The notes under the pieces were generated by a model that worked only from the letters and a program-made list of their open reading frames with translations, had not been told where the DNA came from and searched no databases. DNA of 64,000 nt from Mansonella perstans (Eukaryota; Nematoda; Chromadorea; Rhabditida; Onchocercidae), in contig JBAMDO010000041.1 in the NCBI GenBank assembly GCA_037074765.1, positions 248,001-312,000 of the forward strand, written 5' to 3'. Both the position numbers and the translations under genes were made by a program. This document shows, one piece after another, positions 12,374 to 24,158 of the stretch. Position 1 is the stretch's first letter. Each line of letters opens with the position of its first letter.

Positions 12374-14724
12374 TTACAAATTATTCACGAGATCGTTGAA
12401 AAAATTTGATGATTTTTGCATCGTCTTAGATGAAATATCATTTGACTGCAATATCGGTATCTGGAAAAAAAGTAAAAAATTTAACTAAACAATTACATGA
12501 TAGGCAAGTCTTTAGTAGGAAATGAAAAGTTGTCAATAACAAAACCAGCTAACCTTATTCAATAGTTTTGGTAAACACCAGAATTTAATAATTGATTCCA
12601 ACCAACCCACACTTATAAGATATTCTCCATCACAAGTAATCGACAGCTGCTGCACCCCACCGACATGTAAGCCAATACTACCCATATTTTTGTTTGGATT
12701 CAAATGAGTTATTCTTTAAAAAAAAAAAAAACTGCATGAGAAAATTGAAGTAAAAATAACGGTTCATGACTGAAAAAAGGCAACGGAAATCGAATAAGAG
12801 AAGAAATTGTAGAATTATACGATCTATGCATTTCTATGGATTAAAAATTTGGCTATAAAGAAGAAATGCAAACCTTAGTTGGTCATCTTCATTTGAACCA
12901 GTTAACAAAAGACCATGCCTAAGAAGCTGTACAGAATCAACGCCCAATGGATGATCTGTTTTAATCCTTTCCAAGATATTACCATATTCTTTCGTTTTAA
13001 AAACCTCCAAATAGCCGTCGCCGCTTCCAATGTAACAATTTCTGAAATTGTGAGTGCATTTAGTTGTTAAATTTATTAGATATAAGTGAATTTTTTACAT
13101 ATTTCTTTCTATCCATGCTCGATGAGACGATGGGACCAATGGCTGAGCACAACAAACTTAATTGCAAAATCTGGTACGTGAAAATTAAATTAAAAACGAT
13201 ATAAAAATTGGGAACACTTACTTATGGGTGATACCCAAACAAAGAAGTTCACTGTGCATTGGTTCCGACCTGACCAATAACTTTTGCCTACGGAAATCAT
13301 ATGCTCCTAAAGTACCATCAGAACTAACTGCTAACAATGCATTTCCAACAACGCCAAAATCATTTATAACATCTTCCTGTTCATTGAAACAGCTAACCAG
13401 CGGTTCTTTCGCCCGTAAATCCCATGATTTTATCTTAACAGATAGAAAACTTTTATAACAGGATAATTCGCAAAAGAATTGTGCATCACAGTAGGAAATA
13501 AGGATCTGATGTCATTAAAACATTTCCAACGGTAATATTATTTTTTATAAAAACCATTTTTTTTATAAGATGATATGGGATAAGTTTATTGATCAAACTT
13601 ATGCTAAAACTAATGGATCATCGTTATTGTTTTTCATCCACCTTCGTCGTAGTTTTACTTTAAAACGCTGGTGTCAAACAACTTACTTCACCAAATTCAT
13701 CGCCTGTCACAACTTGTTGACGTTTCACTGACGAATCTGGCAAAACGAACAGTGCGTTAACCTTCTGATCATGACTTTGCTGAATGCATCGTATCCTTAA
13801 TAGACAAATTTCACAAAAATTTATGCCATTTCTTAATTAATTTGCACAGCCGTTTGTGACCACTGATCGTTTGAAATCTAAAACTGCTCCTCCTCTGAAC
13901 TTTTAAAAAAAAGAAGTATGCATAATGCATAAATAATCTTAAAATAATTTTTGGATTACTTATGTATAATAAATAATTTTATGTATAAAATAAATAATTT
14001 AGATTATTTATGTATAATAAATAGAATAATTTAGGATTATATAAAATAATATTCCTAAAATAATTTTGGAGAGCAAATATATGTGAGGCAATAACTAAAT
14101 CAGATTCCTTATATATGCCGTGAATATAACATTACCATAGAACACATAAACGCATCGTTGAATCATATTTCCACTAACCTTTTGTTTACCTCAACATCAT
14201 AAACACACAGTGCTCGATTTTCACAAATTACAAACAATTGCTTGCCATCATTGGAAAAGGAAAGTTCTCGTACAGCTCTTTTCAGTTTTCTTGAGGCTAA
14301 AATCTGGAAATAACTTTGAGGAGCGTTATTTGAAAATAATAAAATTACAATAGTCTTTGCAAATATCTATCACATAATCACTATTCCATCACGTAATAAA
14401 TAATCATCACATATCCTTATGATCGATTACTATTGATGAATGAAGTGATTATGACGATTAAATCCTTGATGAAGGAGGTGATTATGATGATTAATAATCA
14501 TCGTTCATCCATCTAATTTCACTGATATATTTTTCATCGTATACATTTCTATATTCTAATAGGAAAGAAATATTAACCTCAATTTCTGTTTTCAGAACAT
14601 CAAAACTATAGAATCCAATTGAACCATCAATGAATCCAATTGCAAGTCGATTACTTGATGAAGGATGAACTGCAACTCGTACAGGCTTATTCATGCCAAA
14701 ATCTTTCTCCATTTCTAAATTCAT
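12374..14724 (-). CDS. wdr-55: WD-repeat protein WDR55, seven exons, 335 aa
   Basis: Exons 14724-14578, 14303-14179, 13795-13687, 13433-13222, 13041-12874, 12713-12554, 12460-12374; phases match throughout. Successive beta-propeller blades are visible: VAVHPSSSNRLAIGFIDGSI, ASRKLKRAVRELSFSNDGKQ, GDEFGEIKSWDLRAKEP, LAVSSDGTLGAYDFRRQKLL, IGSGDGYLEVFKTKEYGNIL and SITCDGEYLISVGWLESIIKFW. Order and spacing (LKRAVRELSFSNDG, then SHDQKVNALFVLPDSS, then GDEFGEIKSWDLR, then GSIGLHVGGVQQLSIT) match WDR55, a nucleolar protein needed for rRNA processing. The human C-terminal lysine-rich extension is largely missing; the protein ends NFFNDLVNNL. The start ATG is the first in frame, but an upstream coding exon cannot be excluded. 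It is divergent from the NOC4L gene. Confidence 0.88.
14433..14493 (+). repeat. Imperfect tandem duplication in a wdr-55 intron
   Basis: A 28-base unit starting TTGATGAATGAAGTGATTA occurs at 14433-14460 and again at 14466-14493 with a few substitutions. It sits close to the donor of exon 1 of the minus-strand gene. The third-to-second exon intron also holds a degenerate AT-rich array of TTATGTATAATAAATAATTT-like units around 13940-14060. Confidence 0.65.
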
Positions 14725-15807
14725 GATAAATTAAAAATAACAAAACAATGTGGAATAGTAAAATATAATCTACGTGACCTGAAACTCAAAGCTCACGACG
14801 TGTTACGTGTTCCTGAATTAACATCAAAAATGGTAGAAAATATAATTTAAGCAGAAGCCACTACGATCAAACCAGCTAAGCTATGTACATATATGCAGGA
14901 GGCCAAATACCACCAAGGATGATTTTTCTCCTTGTGTAACGATGACATTTTCTGAAGCACTTTCATTAAGGGCATAAAGCTACGGGTCAAATCATAAGTT
15001 CTTAAGAGATTGAGTATTGTTACAGAAATTCTACAGTCACCGTATCAATCATTCTACAATCACCGTATCAGTCTATCTATCTGATCAGTTCATAGAAACT
15101 TGATTAGATTGTTAGAACCTAAAGATTTCCCCTCTTTTGCATTTATCGATGTTATTCTATTTACAGTAATAAATGTTCATACAATAATTATTCCATCAAA
15201 CAAATGTTTTCTCTTTCAGAACAATCAGAACAAATTTCAAAACGAATTCAGAACAAATTTCAGTTTCAGAACAAATAATCTGTCCGAATATCGAAATAAA
15301 TGTGAAATGAAATCCGAAAATAGCGCGAAAATTTGGAAGGAAAGATTTGCTACGTTCTTACCAGAAGTAAATCACATTCTAACCTTATATTCATTTCTTT
15401 TGTTTAATTCTACTTTGAACTTTGTTGATATCATTACAATAGAAATATAAGTTTCTACTGCTCAAGCTCGCCTTTTCTGAACTGTGCTAAAGTAACGAGC
15501 CAAAAGTGATGTTTTAGATAGCCTAAGGTTGACCTTTAGATTTTACTCCATCTACCACCTGAACTACTTATGTATCTATAAGAATGTCTTGTTTAATCAC
15601 TTCTTAATTCAGTCATAATCATTTTTAATATAAGCGAACCAAATTCAAATTCAAAATTATTTGCGTGTTAAGCAGAGTTTCTGTTAGAATAAGAAACAGT
15701 TTTTCAACTTTAATAAAGGTTAGAGGATTGCTTGCTTATTCTTAGGATTGAAGAATCGAGTTATTTGTTTTTAATTTAGATAAAAATGATGGTCAAAAAA
15801 TAAACTG
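14725..15807. promoter_or_regulatory. Divergent promoter region between wdr-55 and NOC4L
   Basis: About 1.1 kb separates the start codons of two divergently transcribed ribosome-biogenesis genes. Both promoters must lie here or in unseen 5' exons. A 23-base unit (ATTCTACA(G/A)TCACCGTATCA) is tandemly repeated at 15028-15050 and 15051-15073, about 740 bases upstream of the NOC4L start. The 116-codon frame at 15100-15450 has repetitive QNEFRTNF-type sequence from a short repeat and is not called. Confidence 0.5.
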
Positions 15808-18459
15808 ATGAGAGAATACTTACAGGATTTGGCTGAGGAATTGATAAAGATTGAAGCATTTTCTTTCGATGAAACAGGCAAACGTATCATAACCGAATCT
15901 TTAAATTATGTGCTTTCTGTAAGTATTTGATTCAATTTTGCTTTTAATTTTACAACTTTAAGAAATTTTCTGAAAACTAAGTAACTGTTCTACCCTATTA
16001 TATCAATAATGATTTTTAGGGATTCATAGACTTGTTGACGGACACAGAAAAAATCGGTCCGAAAAGGCTAAAAGAGCTTAATTCTGGCTTCTTTCGACAC
16101 AGGGATTTGTACATCCTGATTTTAAAGAAGATCATTCCTCGAATATCAGTAAGTTCGTGATTAATCTGTAATATTTATTAATTGACTTTCTTTTAATTTT
16201 CATAATTTTTTCAGGGTTTACGTGAGGAAGTACAGTTATGGAACGTGTATCATTTTTTGCGATTTCTTCCTCTTCCGTCCAAAAAATTGCTTACTGCTTT
16301 TTACGAAACAAAAGGTACGTTGAAGTTAATCTTTCTTGTTACTTATCAAATCTATAAGTTTTTGTGTTATTATTATCTATTTTAAAAGCTTCATTCATCT
16401 CGTTGGAGCTTCTGAATTCCAGCCAATATCGTAAGCCGACACTGGAAAATCAGAAAAGCGCAACGTTACTATCAAGAAGCTTGGCTACAGTTAGTGAAAT
16501 ATGAGGTATGCGAATCAATTTTCTGGTCATCTATGACACTCAACACTTTAATTTTCGAAGTACGCTTTCGTGCAAATAATTAGTTGGATTAAGGAAAATT
16601 AAGATTGAGCGGATGAATTATGGGTTTGAAGAACATAAGCTAATCATTGATTGTGTATGGAATGATTTTTTAAGCTTCCCAAGCCGTTGTTGAAAAAGAT
16701 GATGCCATATTTGAGCGAACATGTAGTGGATTCATTTCGAGACCCATTTCTTATCGGCGATTTCTTGTTTCGTGTTTTCAAAATGGGCGAAGTTTTCGCA
16801 ATACTTTCTCTAGCTGGCATTTTTAAATTGGTTGTGAAATATAACTTGTAAGTTCGTAAAATTTATTTTTTTCTAATTTCTTTTCCAAATTTAATTTTCA
16901 CTCAATCTTTCATGTATGTAATTATTTTGTATGAAATTAATTATTCGGTATAATAATCTTTCATGTATGTAATTAATTATTTAGTATATGAAATATCAGT
17001 TAGGACTTCATGATTTTTCTTTCCCTTTACATAGCAGCATGAAACCGTGCTAACCATGAGTTTAGTCAGATGGGAAGTTTTTTCACTTAAATTTTATATT
17101 CAAGTCCTAATAATTTTCAGCGAATTCCCCAATTTTTATCAATGTGCTTATAAGTTAATAACACCATCTATATGTTACTTGAATTATCGAGAAAAGTTTT
17201 TTACACTTCTGGATACTTTTCTCTCATCGTCGTAAGTTGCTTAATTCGTTTTGGAACTCAATATAGTGTATAGTCGTTTACTTTCAGAAGGACTGCTTTT
17301 TCCTTAACATTTCTATCATCTGTTTTATACCATTTTTTATGAGATTCTCATTGCTAATATTATTAGAAAATTTTTTAATGCTTGCATGAATTTTCAGACA
17401 TCTTCCTATATACATCGTCGCTGCGTTTGTAAAACGTTTGTCTTGGCTGATTCTTTTAGCTCCTGTCTCATGTCAGGAACCTCTGATTGCTTTAATAGGA
17501 AATTTGATAATACGACACAAGGACGTGGAATTTCTGATACACAGGAATAATCCAGGTATTTGGTATTTTCGCTTTAATTGCTTGTTCTTGAATAATGAAG
17601 AATCTTTTCTTCGTTTTTAGCAAAAATGTTTACCTAGGAATTTTTGATTGTCTCCAAACTACAATCCTCCAAACCTATGATTTTCACAGACATTTAAAAA
17701 GTTTTACAGACATTTAAAAAAAAAAAAAAAGTTTTTGCAGAAACATTGGATGATGATCCCTATGACGAAAAACAATTGGATCTACAACAGTGTGGAGCTA
17801 TGCAAAGCTCACTGTGGGAAGTCAAGGTTTGTTGCATTTTAGTGTAATTTTTTATTCTAATATCGAGAAGCCCTGCAACGGATATATCATTCATTTATAG
17901 GCGTTGCAGCGGCACTGGTTTATAGATGTAGCGAAAAGGGCGAATTTCATTGACAAAGGGATGCAAAGGATGGAATCGTTTGTGCGCTGGAAGGATGACG
18001 ATCAGTATTTTATGAAATTATTATCTAGGAGATTCGGAAATGATCTCTTGAAATACAGGAATGAAGAAAAATTTAGAAGAAACCAGGTATGTTTTGTTTT
18101 GAAAGATTAATATAAAAGAAAACAATAAAGGTCAACTAAAAATTTGCATTGCATTACAACTGCAGAAAAGTAGTCTTCGTTTTCTTTATACCATATGAAA
18201 CAAGTAGTCCAGAGTAAGCCTTAATAAATAATGTTTTAAAGATGATTGAAGTTTGCTGTGAAATTGGCAGTATTTTGCATAATAGTAATTGGAATTTCAG
18301 AATCAAGAATCTTCGGATGATAACTCTCAGGATTATGATGATTGTCCAGTTAAAAAGCGACCGAAGTTATTTGAGAATATGAAGGACAGCGATTATATGA
18401 TTGCAATTAATAACAAAGAACCATCAGTTCATCTTTTTAATGATGATTTCAAAATATAG
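15808..18459 (+). CDS. Nucleolar complex protein 4 homologue (NOC4L), ten exons
   Basis: Exons 15808-15918, 16020-16148, 16215-16314, 16423-16505, 16675-16847, 17121-17231, 17398-17555, 17741-17826, 17901-18086, 18301-18459; 431 aa with matching phases. The CBF/NOC domain is clear: FLIGDFLFRVFKMGEVFAIL, then LAGIFKLVVKYNFEFPNFYQ, LITPSICYLNYREKFFTLLD, HLPIYIVAAFVKRLSWLILL, DDDPYDEKQLDL and SSLWEVKALQRHW. This order matches NOC4L, which with NOP14 acts in 40S subunit maturation and nuclear export. A KKRPK nuclear-localisation-type motif lies in the last exon. The N-terminal region is about 100 residues shorter than in human NOC4L, so upstream exons may exist. A polyadenylation signal AATAAA is at 18639-18644. 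Confidence 0.88.
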
Positions 18460-18638
18460 ATTTGTATTTAATTTCTCATGGTGTGGAGCAACTATCACCA
18501 GAGGCATCTAATATGAGCAAGTCTTCATAATGTACTTTGTTTTATTTCTGTAAGTGTAAGTTCATTGAGAACTTTTGCTAATATGTCTCAGTAGAGCTGC
18601 CTTTATTGATCGAATAACTGTTGTTGTTGTTGTTTTTC

Positions 18639-18644
18639 AATAAA
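18639..18644 (+). terminator. Polyadenylation signal AATAAA for the NOC4L gene
   Basis: AATAAA lies 180 bases after the NOC4L stop codon in a T-rich 3' region that includes a (TTG)n run at about 18620-18633. Confidence 0.5.
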
Positions 18645-19024
18645 CTTGATTGCTTCTTTTTTCTTGTTTCTTTTCCGTTTATATTTATACGAAAACGATG
18701 AATACTGAAATTTTAAGCTGTAGCTGTTTTTCTTAACCAGCAAAGTTTTGGGTTTGTGCATAGCGTTCAATGTCTGTGTGAAATTTTTCTCTAATATTAG
18801 AAAGAGTTCATTCCCTCAACTATTCTGATTTACGAAAGCTGAAATTTATGGTTTACTGTATCATTACTATCAAACTTTTGATTTGAACTGATGAAGTGAA
18901 CCTGGTTTCAAATTCTGCATGAGAACTTAATATTTCTTTTAAGGAATATTTGATCATACAGTAATTGCAAAATGAACTTTGTTCATTTTTATTCAGGTGA
19001 AGTTGATTCAAAAAAAAAAGTTTC

Positions 19025-19093
19025 AGTTTGTTTATGCCGTTAGCGCAGTTGTTCAAAAAGAAAGTTCCAGTTCGTTTATGCTGTCAGCGCAGT
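19025..19093 (+). repeat. Duplication around the mrpl-4 start codon
   Basis: The block GTTTATGC(C/T)GT(T/C)AGCGCAGTT occurs twice, at about 19029-19049 and 19074-19094. The second copy supplies the chosen start codon (19078). The first has an ATG at 19033 whose frame stops after 20 codons, making an upstream open frame if it is transcribed. Confidence 0.7.
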
Positions 19094-20476
19094 TAATTCG
19101 GAATCTTTCCTTGTTTGGAAAATATCCACTGCTTCACAGTGCACTAGGCTTTTGCCAGAATATTCCCGAAATCCCAACAACTTCCGAAGAACTAGCCTTA
19201 TGGAGGGTCGAAAAAAGCAATCCATTCATCGAAATCCCTCAGGCATGGGTCACAACACTGGCAGAAAAAGAGGTTAAGTCAAATTGGGAATTGCTTTTTC
19301 TAATGTTGAATTTGGAATGAATTTAAATGAATCAACTTAAACTATATAATCACCTATATATCAGTTTTTTGGACATTATCATTTCCAGGAATCTCGAGTG
19401 GACTTGATCAGTTTACATCCAGATATTTTCCGAACTACGCCAAGGATTGATTTGTTGCATCGGAACATCACTTGGCAAGAGAATTACCGAAATTTAGCAA
19501 TCACGAAGCAACTATCGAAGAAAGAAATGCCCGGTGGTGGACGTAAGCCATGGCCACAGAAAAAAACTGGTAGACATCATGCCGGTTCAATCAGATCTCC
19601 CCATTTTCGTTTAGGCGGGTATGTTCTTTGAATAAAAGTTTTTAATCAATATAAGTTTATAGCTTTCCAGAAAATCATCAATTTCAACGTTTCTCAATTT
19701 TCAGTATCTTTCTTTTGAACTATTTTTTAGTTTTGCACATGGATTACGTGGACCGAGAACATGGTTTTATATTCTACCAGATGCCATTAGATTGGAAGGT
19801 TTATGTGTAGCAGTAACTATTAAACATGCACAGAATGATTTGGTGATCGTTGATGATTTCGCTACGTTACCGAGTGATGAAGCACAATTTATGCATGACC
19901 TCGCCGATTCCAGAAATTGGGGTTATTCAGTATTATTTATCAACGACACTTCTGAAGTAAACGAATTGATTTTATTTTTACTTTTAGATTTCATATTCCT
20001 CTCTGCTAACATATTATGATTCCATTCCAATAATCTTGTCGTTCTATATCCACATATACAATACTGATCACATAATTCAAGAATGCTTAAACAAAACAAA
20101 ACCAAATAGACTGCAATAGTATAGGTTTACATGTTAATGATTCGAGACTATATGCAGTAATCGAAATGGTATTTTGTTGTCTCGTTAAATGCGACAAGTT
20201 ATTAACATTCAGATACCTGGAAATCTGGCAAAAGTATGCGACGAAATACCGACATTCAACGTTCTGCCAGTTTATGGAACAAACTGTTTTAGTTTAGTGA
20301 AGCACGACACTGTGGTATTTTCTCTAGCGGCACTCCAGCTGTTTCAGTCACGTATACTTTTCCACAAGAATCGAGCACAAACTCTGCAGAGAAAATACCG
20401 TTATACTGATTACAAAAAAATTATCTTAAACGAAGCGGAAAAAGAAACTGACCCAGTTCACGTACCATTTATTTAA
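19078..20476 (+). CDS. mrpl-4: Mitochondrial large-subunit ribosomal protein uL4m
   Basis: Exons 19078-19272, 19389-19618, 19731-19956, 20213-20476; 304 aa, about the length of human MRPL4. The ATG follows TTCCAG by seven bases, a likely trans-splice site. Recognisable uL4 signatures are the start of the globular domain ([20 protein letters not shown]), the rRNA-binding loop ([20 protein letters not shown] then RSPHFRLGG), [17 protein letters not shown] and the C-terminal Rossmann-like part ([20 protein letters not shown], then [20 protein letters not shown]). The protein sits at the peptide exit tunnel of the mitoribosome and is imported from the cytosol. It lies 618 bases after the NOC4L stop on the same strand, a spacing compatible with a filarial operon. 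Confidence 0.92.
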
Positions 20477-20864
20477 CAAATTTATTCACAAAATTTATTA
20501 AACTATACTTGTAAGTTGTTGTTGTTTAATAAAAAACTAGCGATAAAAAATATAATTTTCTGGCTCTCGTTATCAAGTTTCTATGTTCCTACCAAATTAA
20601 AAAACAACATACGGCAAGCATTGTTGTTTTCAGCCAGGACTGATTTTCTTCTACGTTCATTCTGTTAAGCTGTTCTAATATGTGATGAATATTGTCGTCG
20701 CAGCTTATTTGAAGGATTTCATCCAAGTTTCGCTTGTGACTAAGAAAATACGGGGTAGGTATGATTGCATATGATGTAGAGTGAAAAGTCTTAGTGATGT
20801 AAGTAGTGTACGGATTTTTTTGCAATATCTCCTTGGTACTGATTCTACAAGTAATCTCAAAGTA
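20477..20864. other. Intergenic; 3' flank of mrpl-4
   Basis: Mostly AT-rich. The minus-strand reading near 20588-20825 may be further decayed downstream sequence of the LINE relic to the right, but I cannot align it with confidence. Confidence 0.4.
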
Positions 20865-21280
20865 ACAGCAACATTATGAATTATGTATCTCCATGATTCC
20901 CGATTGGATGCTAGAGTGTTAGATCACTTATGGTAGTCAATTTAACTGAAGTTAAGATACTGTTTTAGAGAGTTTTCATATCGTTTTTTAGGGGCACCTC
21001 TCATGTGGAAGTAGGTAGTAAATTCGCTGGAACAAGACAATCTTTGGGGAGACAGTGATCCTCCATCTTTGAATGGTCACTTTGGCCAACACAACTCAGT
21101 AGCATGACTTCAATGCTCGTGATAGCTGTCTGTCGAAGGGTCTCATCTGTTATATAATTAATGTAGTGGAAGTTGAGAACTGAGTGGAAGCAGCGTTGAT
21201 GGGCGACATTCGAGAAAACGCGGTGATGGTAAATGACCCCAGGATTTAGATTCATACAGAAGAGTACGATGGCTCTATCA
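20865..21280 (-). mobile_element. Decayed LINE (non-LTR retrotransposon) C-terminal fragment
   Basis: Read on the minus strand, three short frames in order match the end of a common LINE polyprotein downstream of the reverse-transcriptase domain. Around 21200-21001 are FHSVLNFHYINYITDETLRQ and then MEDHCLPKD, corresponding to the usual 'lRxILxIxWqDxItdxEvL...' and 'mxDHRLPK' stretches. At 21004-20942, after a one-base frame change, is RGAPKKRYENSLKQYL, matching the conserved '(R)GAPKKRYKDSLK' block. At about 20920-20865 are LASNRESWRYIIHNVAV residues, matching 'WstLAsNReaWR'. Frameshifts and stops show that the copy is dead. The 206-codon frame at 21621-21001 includes part of this relic but is not a functional gene. 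No poly-A tail or target-site duplication was identified. Confidence 0.7.
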
Positions 21281-22138
21281 ACAATTTTGATATTGTTCTT
21301 TAGATTTTTATTGTACCAAACCCTTTCATCTGATAAATACAACGACAGATAAATGGTAGTAGTACTACAACATGGAAGAATTCGTTTAAACTTACTTGAT
21401 CCAATGCCTATTTTCCATTTTATAGCAGAGATGATTATCACATATAAATTAATGTATTTTGTGCTATAAGCCTTGAAGCAAATTTTCAAGTTTGCGTGTT
21501 TGTATTTCTCCAAACGAAAAGAAAAGACAGAACTTGCGATTCTGAAGAACAACAAATTTACTATAGAACGCATATACAAGTTTTTGCAAAGTAAAGCGAT
21601 ATGGACATGGGTTTTTAGCACAAAGTACCAGACGAATAGTTTGATTAGTCTATTTCAAAGCTATATTTGTATAATTGAACAATACTGTACGAATTAAATA
21701 TACAGAAGTATGACTACCACATGAACAGAAAAACGATATTAAATATCATGATTGTCTTTCATAAAAAAAAGATTTATGATCAATCTAAACTGATTTACTG
21801 CTTAGCTATCCGAATCATATGCTACTCTCAACTGAGCAGTGTTCCTCATTTTCAAGAAATCAGGAATCACATCATCATCGTATTTTCACCTCTCATCCTT
21901 GAACAATCATTCCGATTGTAAAAACTTTTACTTTCATAAGTCAGAAATGGATAAATAACTGGGAATCTTATGCTTGATGAGAATTCGAAAAAACCCGCTC
22001 TAATTTTGATATTTCTTTCCTCACTTTCATATTTTTTGCAAATTCTTTCCGCTAAACCGAAGGCATACACTTAAATTTACAATTGAAAGCACATATTCAA
22101 ATTATTACCACCATTAACAATAACAATGAAAGAACATT
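21281..22138. other. Intergenic, possibly with further LINE remnants
   Basis: The minus frame continues open to 21621 without recognisable motifs, so the relic may extend upstream. The remainder up to the TBP stop codon holds no gene that I can support. Confidence 0.4.
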
Positions 22139-24158
22139 TTATTTTTTAAAACCCTTTAAAATTGGATAAATTTGATTAAATGCATCGTCAATATCTTTCT
22201 TATATTTAGCACCTGTTATGACAACCTGAAAGAAAAGAGAAATTTTTATTCCATTATGCTTTTGAAAATCGAAAAATTGATGTTTTTACTAGATGGTAAT
22301 GATCCTGTAAGCAAAATCATTGCCTTACAGAAAATATATACGAAGCACTCTTCAAGAATTCAACAGGCATATTACTTTAAAGTTCAGAATTCATAAATTT
22401 CATTTTTTAATTTAACCGCAAACTATTCCTATTTTACTCTTTTCTCGCGGTTCGGCAAATAAATCCTGAAGCAAGCGATTGTTAAGCTTACCTTTCCACT
22501 AACAAAAATAAGCAATACTACTCGTGGTTTCACCATCCGATAAATCAATCCAGGAAAGAGCTCTGGCTCATACGTAGAAAATTGAGTATGCGTTAAACAC
22601 AGACCCTCCAACTGTATGGGAAAGCGCACATCACATGAACCAACCATATTCTGAACCTGAAGCAAAAACTAGATACCCAGTGTTTTTTAATACTTCTTCA
22701 CAGAGATATAATCATAGAATCAGGTACCGTTAAGTGGAAATCAAAGATGTTCCACATCAGTTTATCTGAAAATGTTTATATAATTAATGGCTTTAACTAA
22801 ATTTTGTTCCACGCCTAATTTATCACAATTAACTATTACTAACTTTGAATTCCGTAAACTTAGCGTTGAAACCAAGCTTTTGTACTATCCTCGCATATTT
22901 CCGTGCAGCAAGTCTAAAATTTAAGGAATTATTACTTTAACTGAGGAAAAATACAATTAATATATGATACGAAAATATGATTCCAACTTTTCAACGGAAA
23001 TATGATAAAGTATTGTTTTTGTAACTACCACACCTGCTTGATTCCTCAGATTTTGCTCCTGTGCAAACCATTTTCCCCGATGAAAATATTAAAGCAGTTG
23101 TGCGAGGTTCACGAATACGCATTATTACTGCGGCAAAACGCTTTGGATTATATTCCGCATTCCTTGCGTGAAGCGCTATTTTTTTTAAATCCAATGGTAC
23201 ACCTGCAACCGACATTTCCAAAATTGTAAATTTCTTCGAAAATTCGAAAAAGTGTTTTGAATCATTAAACGGTCACCTAGGTTAACAGTAGACACTATAT
23301 TCTGAAGTGCCGGCGACGGAATATCAATCAATTGTGATCCAGGCGTCTGAGGTGGGTTTGTTGAAACCATAGGGATGTTTGATGCTGGTTGGAAATGATC
23401 ACTAGCTAGAGGTGTTACCGGTACAGCAAGATTCCCTGGACCTACTGAAGCTGGATTCATGTCCTGAAACACTAATTTTTTTCTTTATAATGTCAACTTT
23501 CTGTATTTGCTACGAATAACTTTCAGTCTTCCTCTTCACAAAAAAACACCTGGAAAACTGATCCGGGATTTCCACCAACATTTATAACACTTGAAGGTCC
23601 ACCTCGTTCACCGCTATAACTCAATAGTGAGCCTGGACCACCTTGGCTATTTAGTACTGATCCTAAAATAAATATAGCATCTGTGTATTTGCAAAATATA
23701 ACAAGAATAAGCAATTTTGTCATCAACAGCAATTTCAGAATAATTGAGTCAATTGACTTTGAAATTTCAGTAACGATGAAGTATTTCATTTCAATTTTTG
23801 GAAATTTATATAAATATATATACACTATATGTGTATACTAACCTAGTCCACCATGTTGCCCCAACATACTACCTCCAAGTACAGAACTTGGTCCAACATT
23901 TGCAAGTACTGAACTAGGCCCAGAACAGCCAGCATTACTCAAATTAGATGTTGAACCACCAGCGCCTCCCATTACTGTTGATCCTGATCCAACAGTTACC
24001 GACGGACCACCGATAATATTAGCTGAGCCTAGGATAGAAGTAGGCCCTGCTCCTACAAGTATTGATGCTGGGCTAACAGTATGACCAATGTTCGGTGTTT
24101 GACCACCAAGTGATGTTATCACTGATGTCGATTGCGATGAATTTCCAAAATGATCCAT
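22139..24158 (-). CDS. tbp-1: TATA-box-binding protein (TBP), seven exons, 368 aa
   Basis: Exons 24158-23843, 23662-23550, 23463-23277, 23202-23034, 22913-22844, 22656-22492, 22225-22139, all in phase. The C-terminal core (about residue 189 onward) has both saddle repeats: [52 protein letters not shown] and [11 protein letters not shown], then [55 protein letters not shown] and YPILKGFKK. The protein binds the TATA box as part of TFIID, SL1 and TFIIIB. The first 190 residues are a Gly/Ser/Pro-rich leader built from repeats of the type GPSSVL, quite unlike the Gln-rich leader of vertebrate TBP. The second repeat replaces the usual VRxE(I/V) with YKKDIDDAF, a nematode-like difference. Divergent from TTC27. 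Confidence 0.95.

Noticed and set aside
15100..15450. 116-codon plus frame upstream of NOC4L
   Set aside because: Built on a short internal repeat, with no splice support and no family resemblance.
21001..21621. 206-codon minus-strand open frame as an intact gene
   Set aside because: Its second half matches the tail of a LINE polyprotein and the matching continuation is in other frames, so it is part of a dead element.
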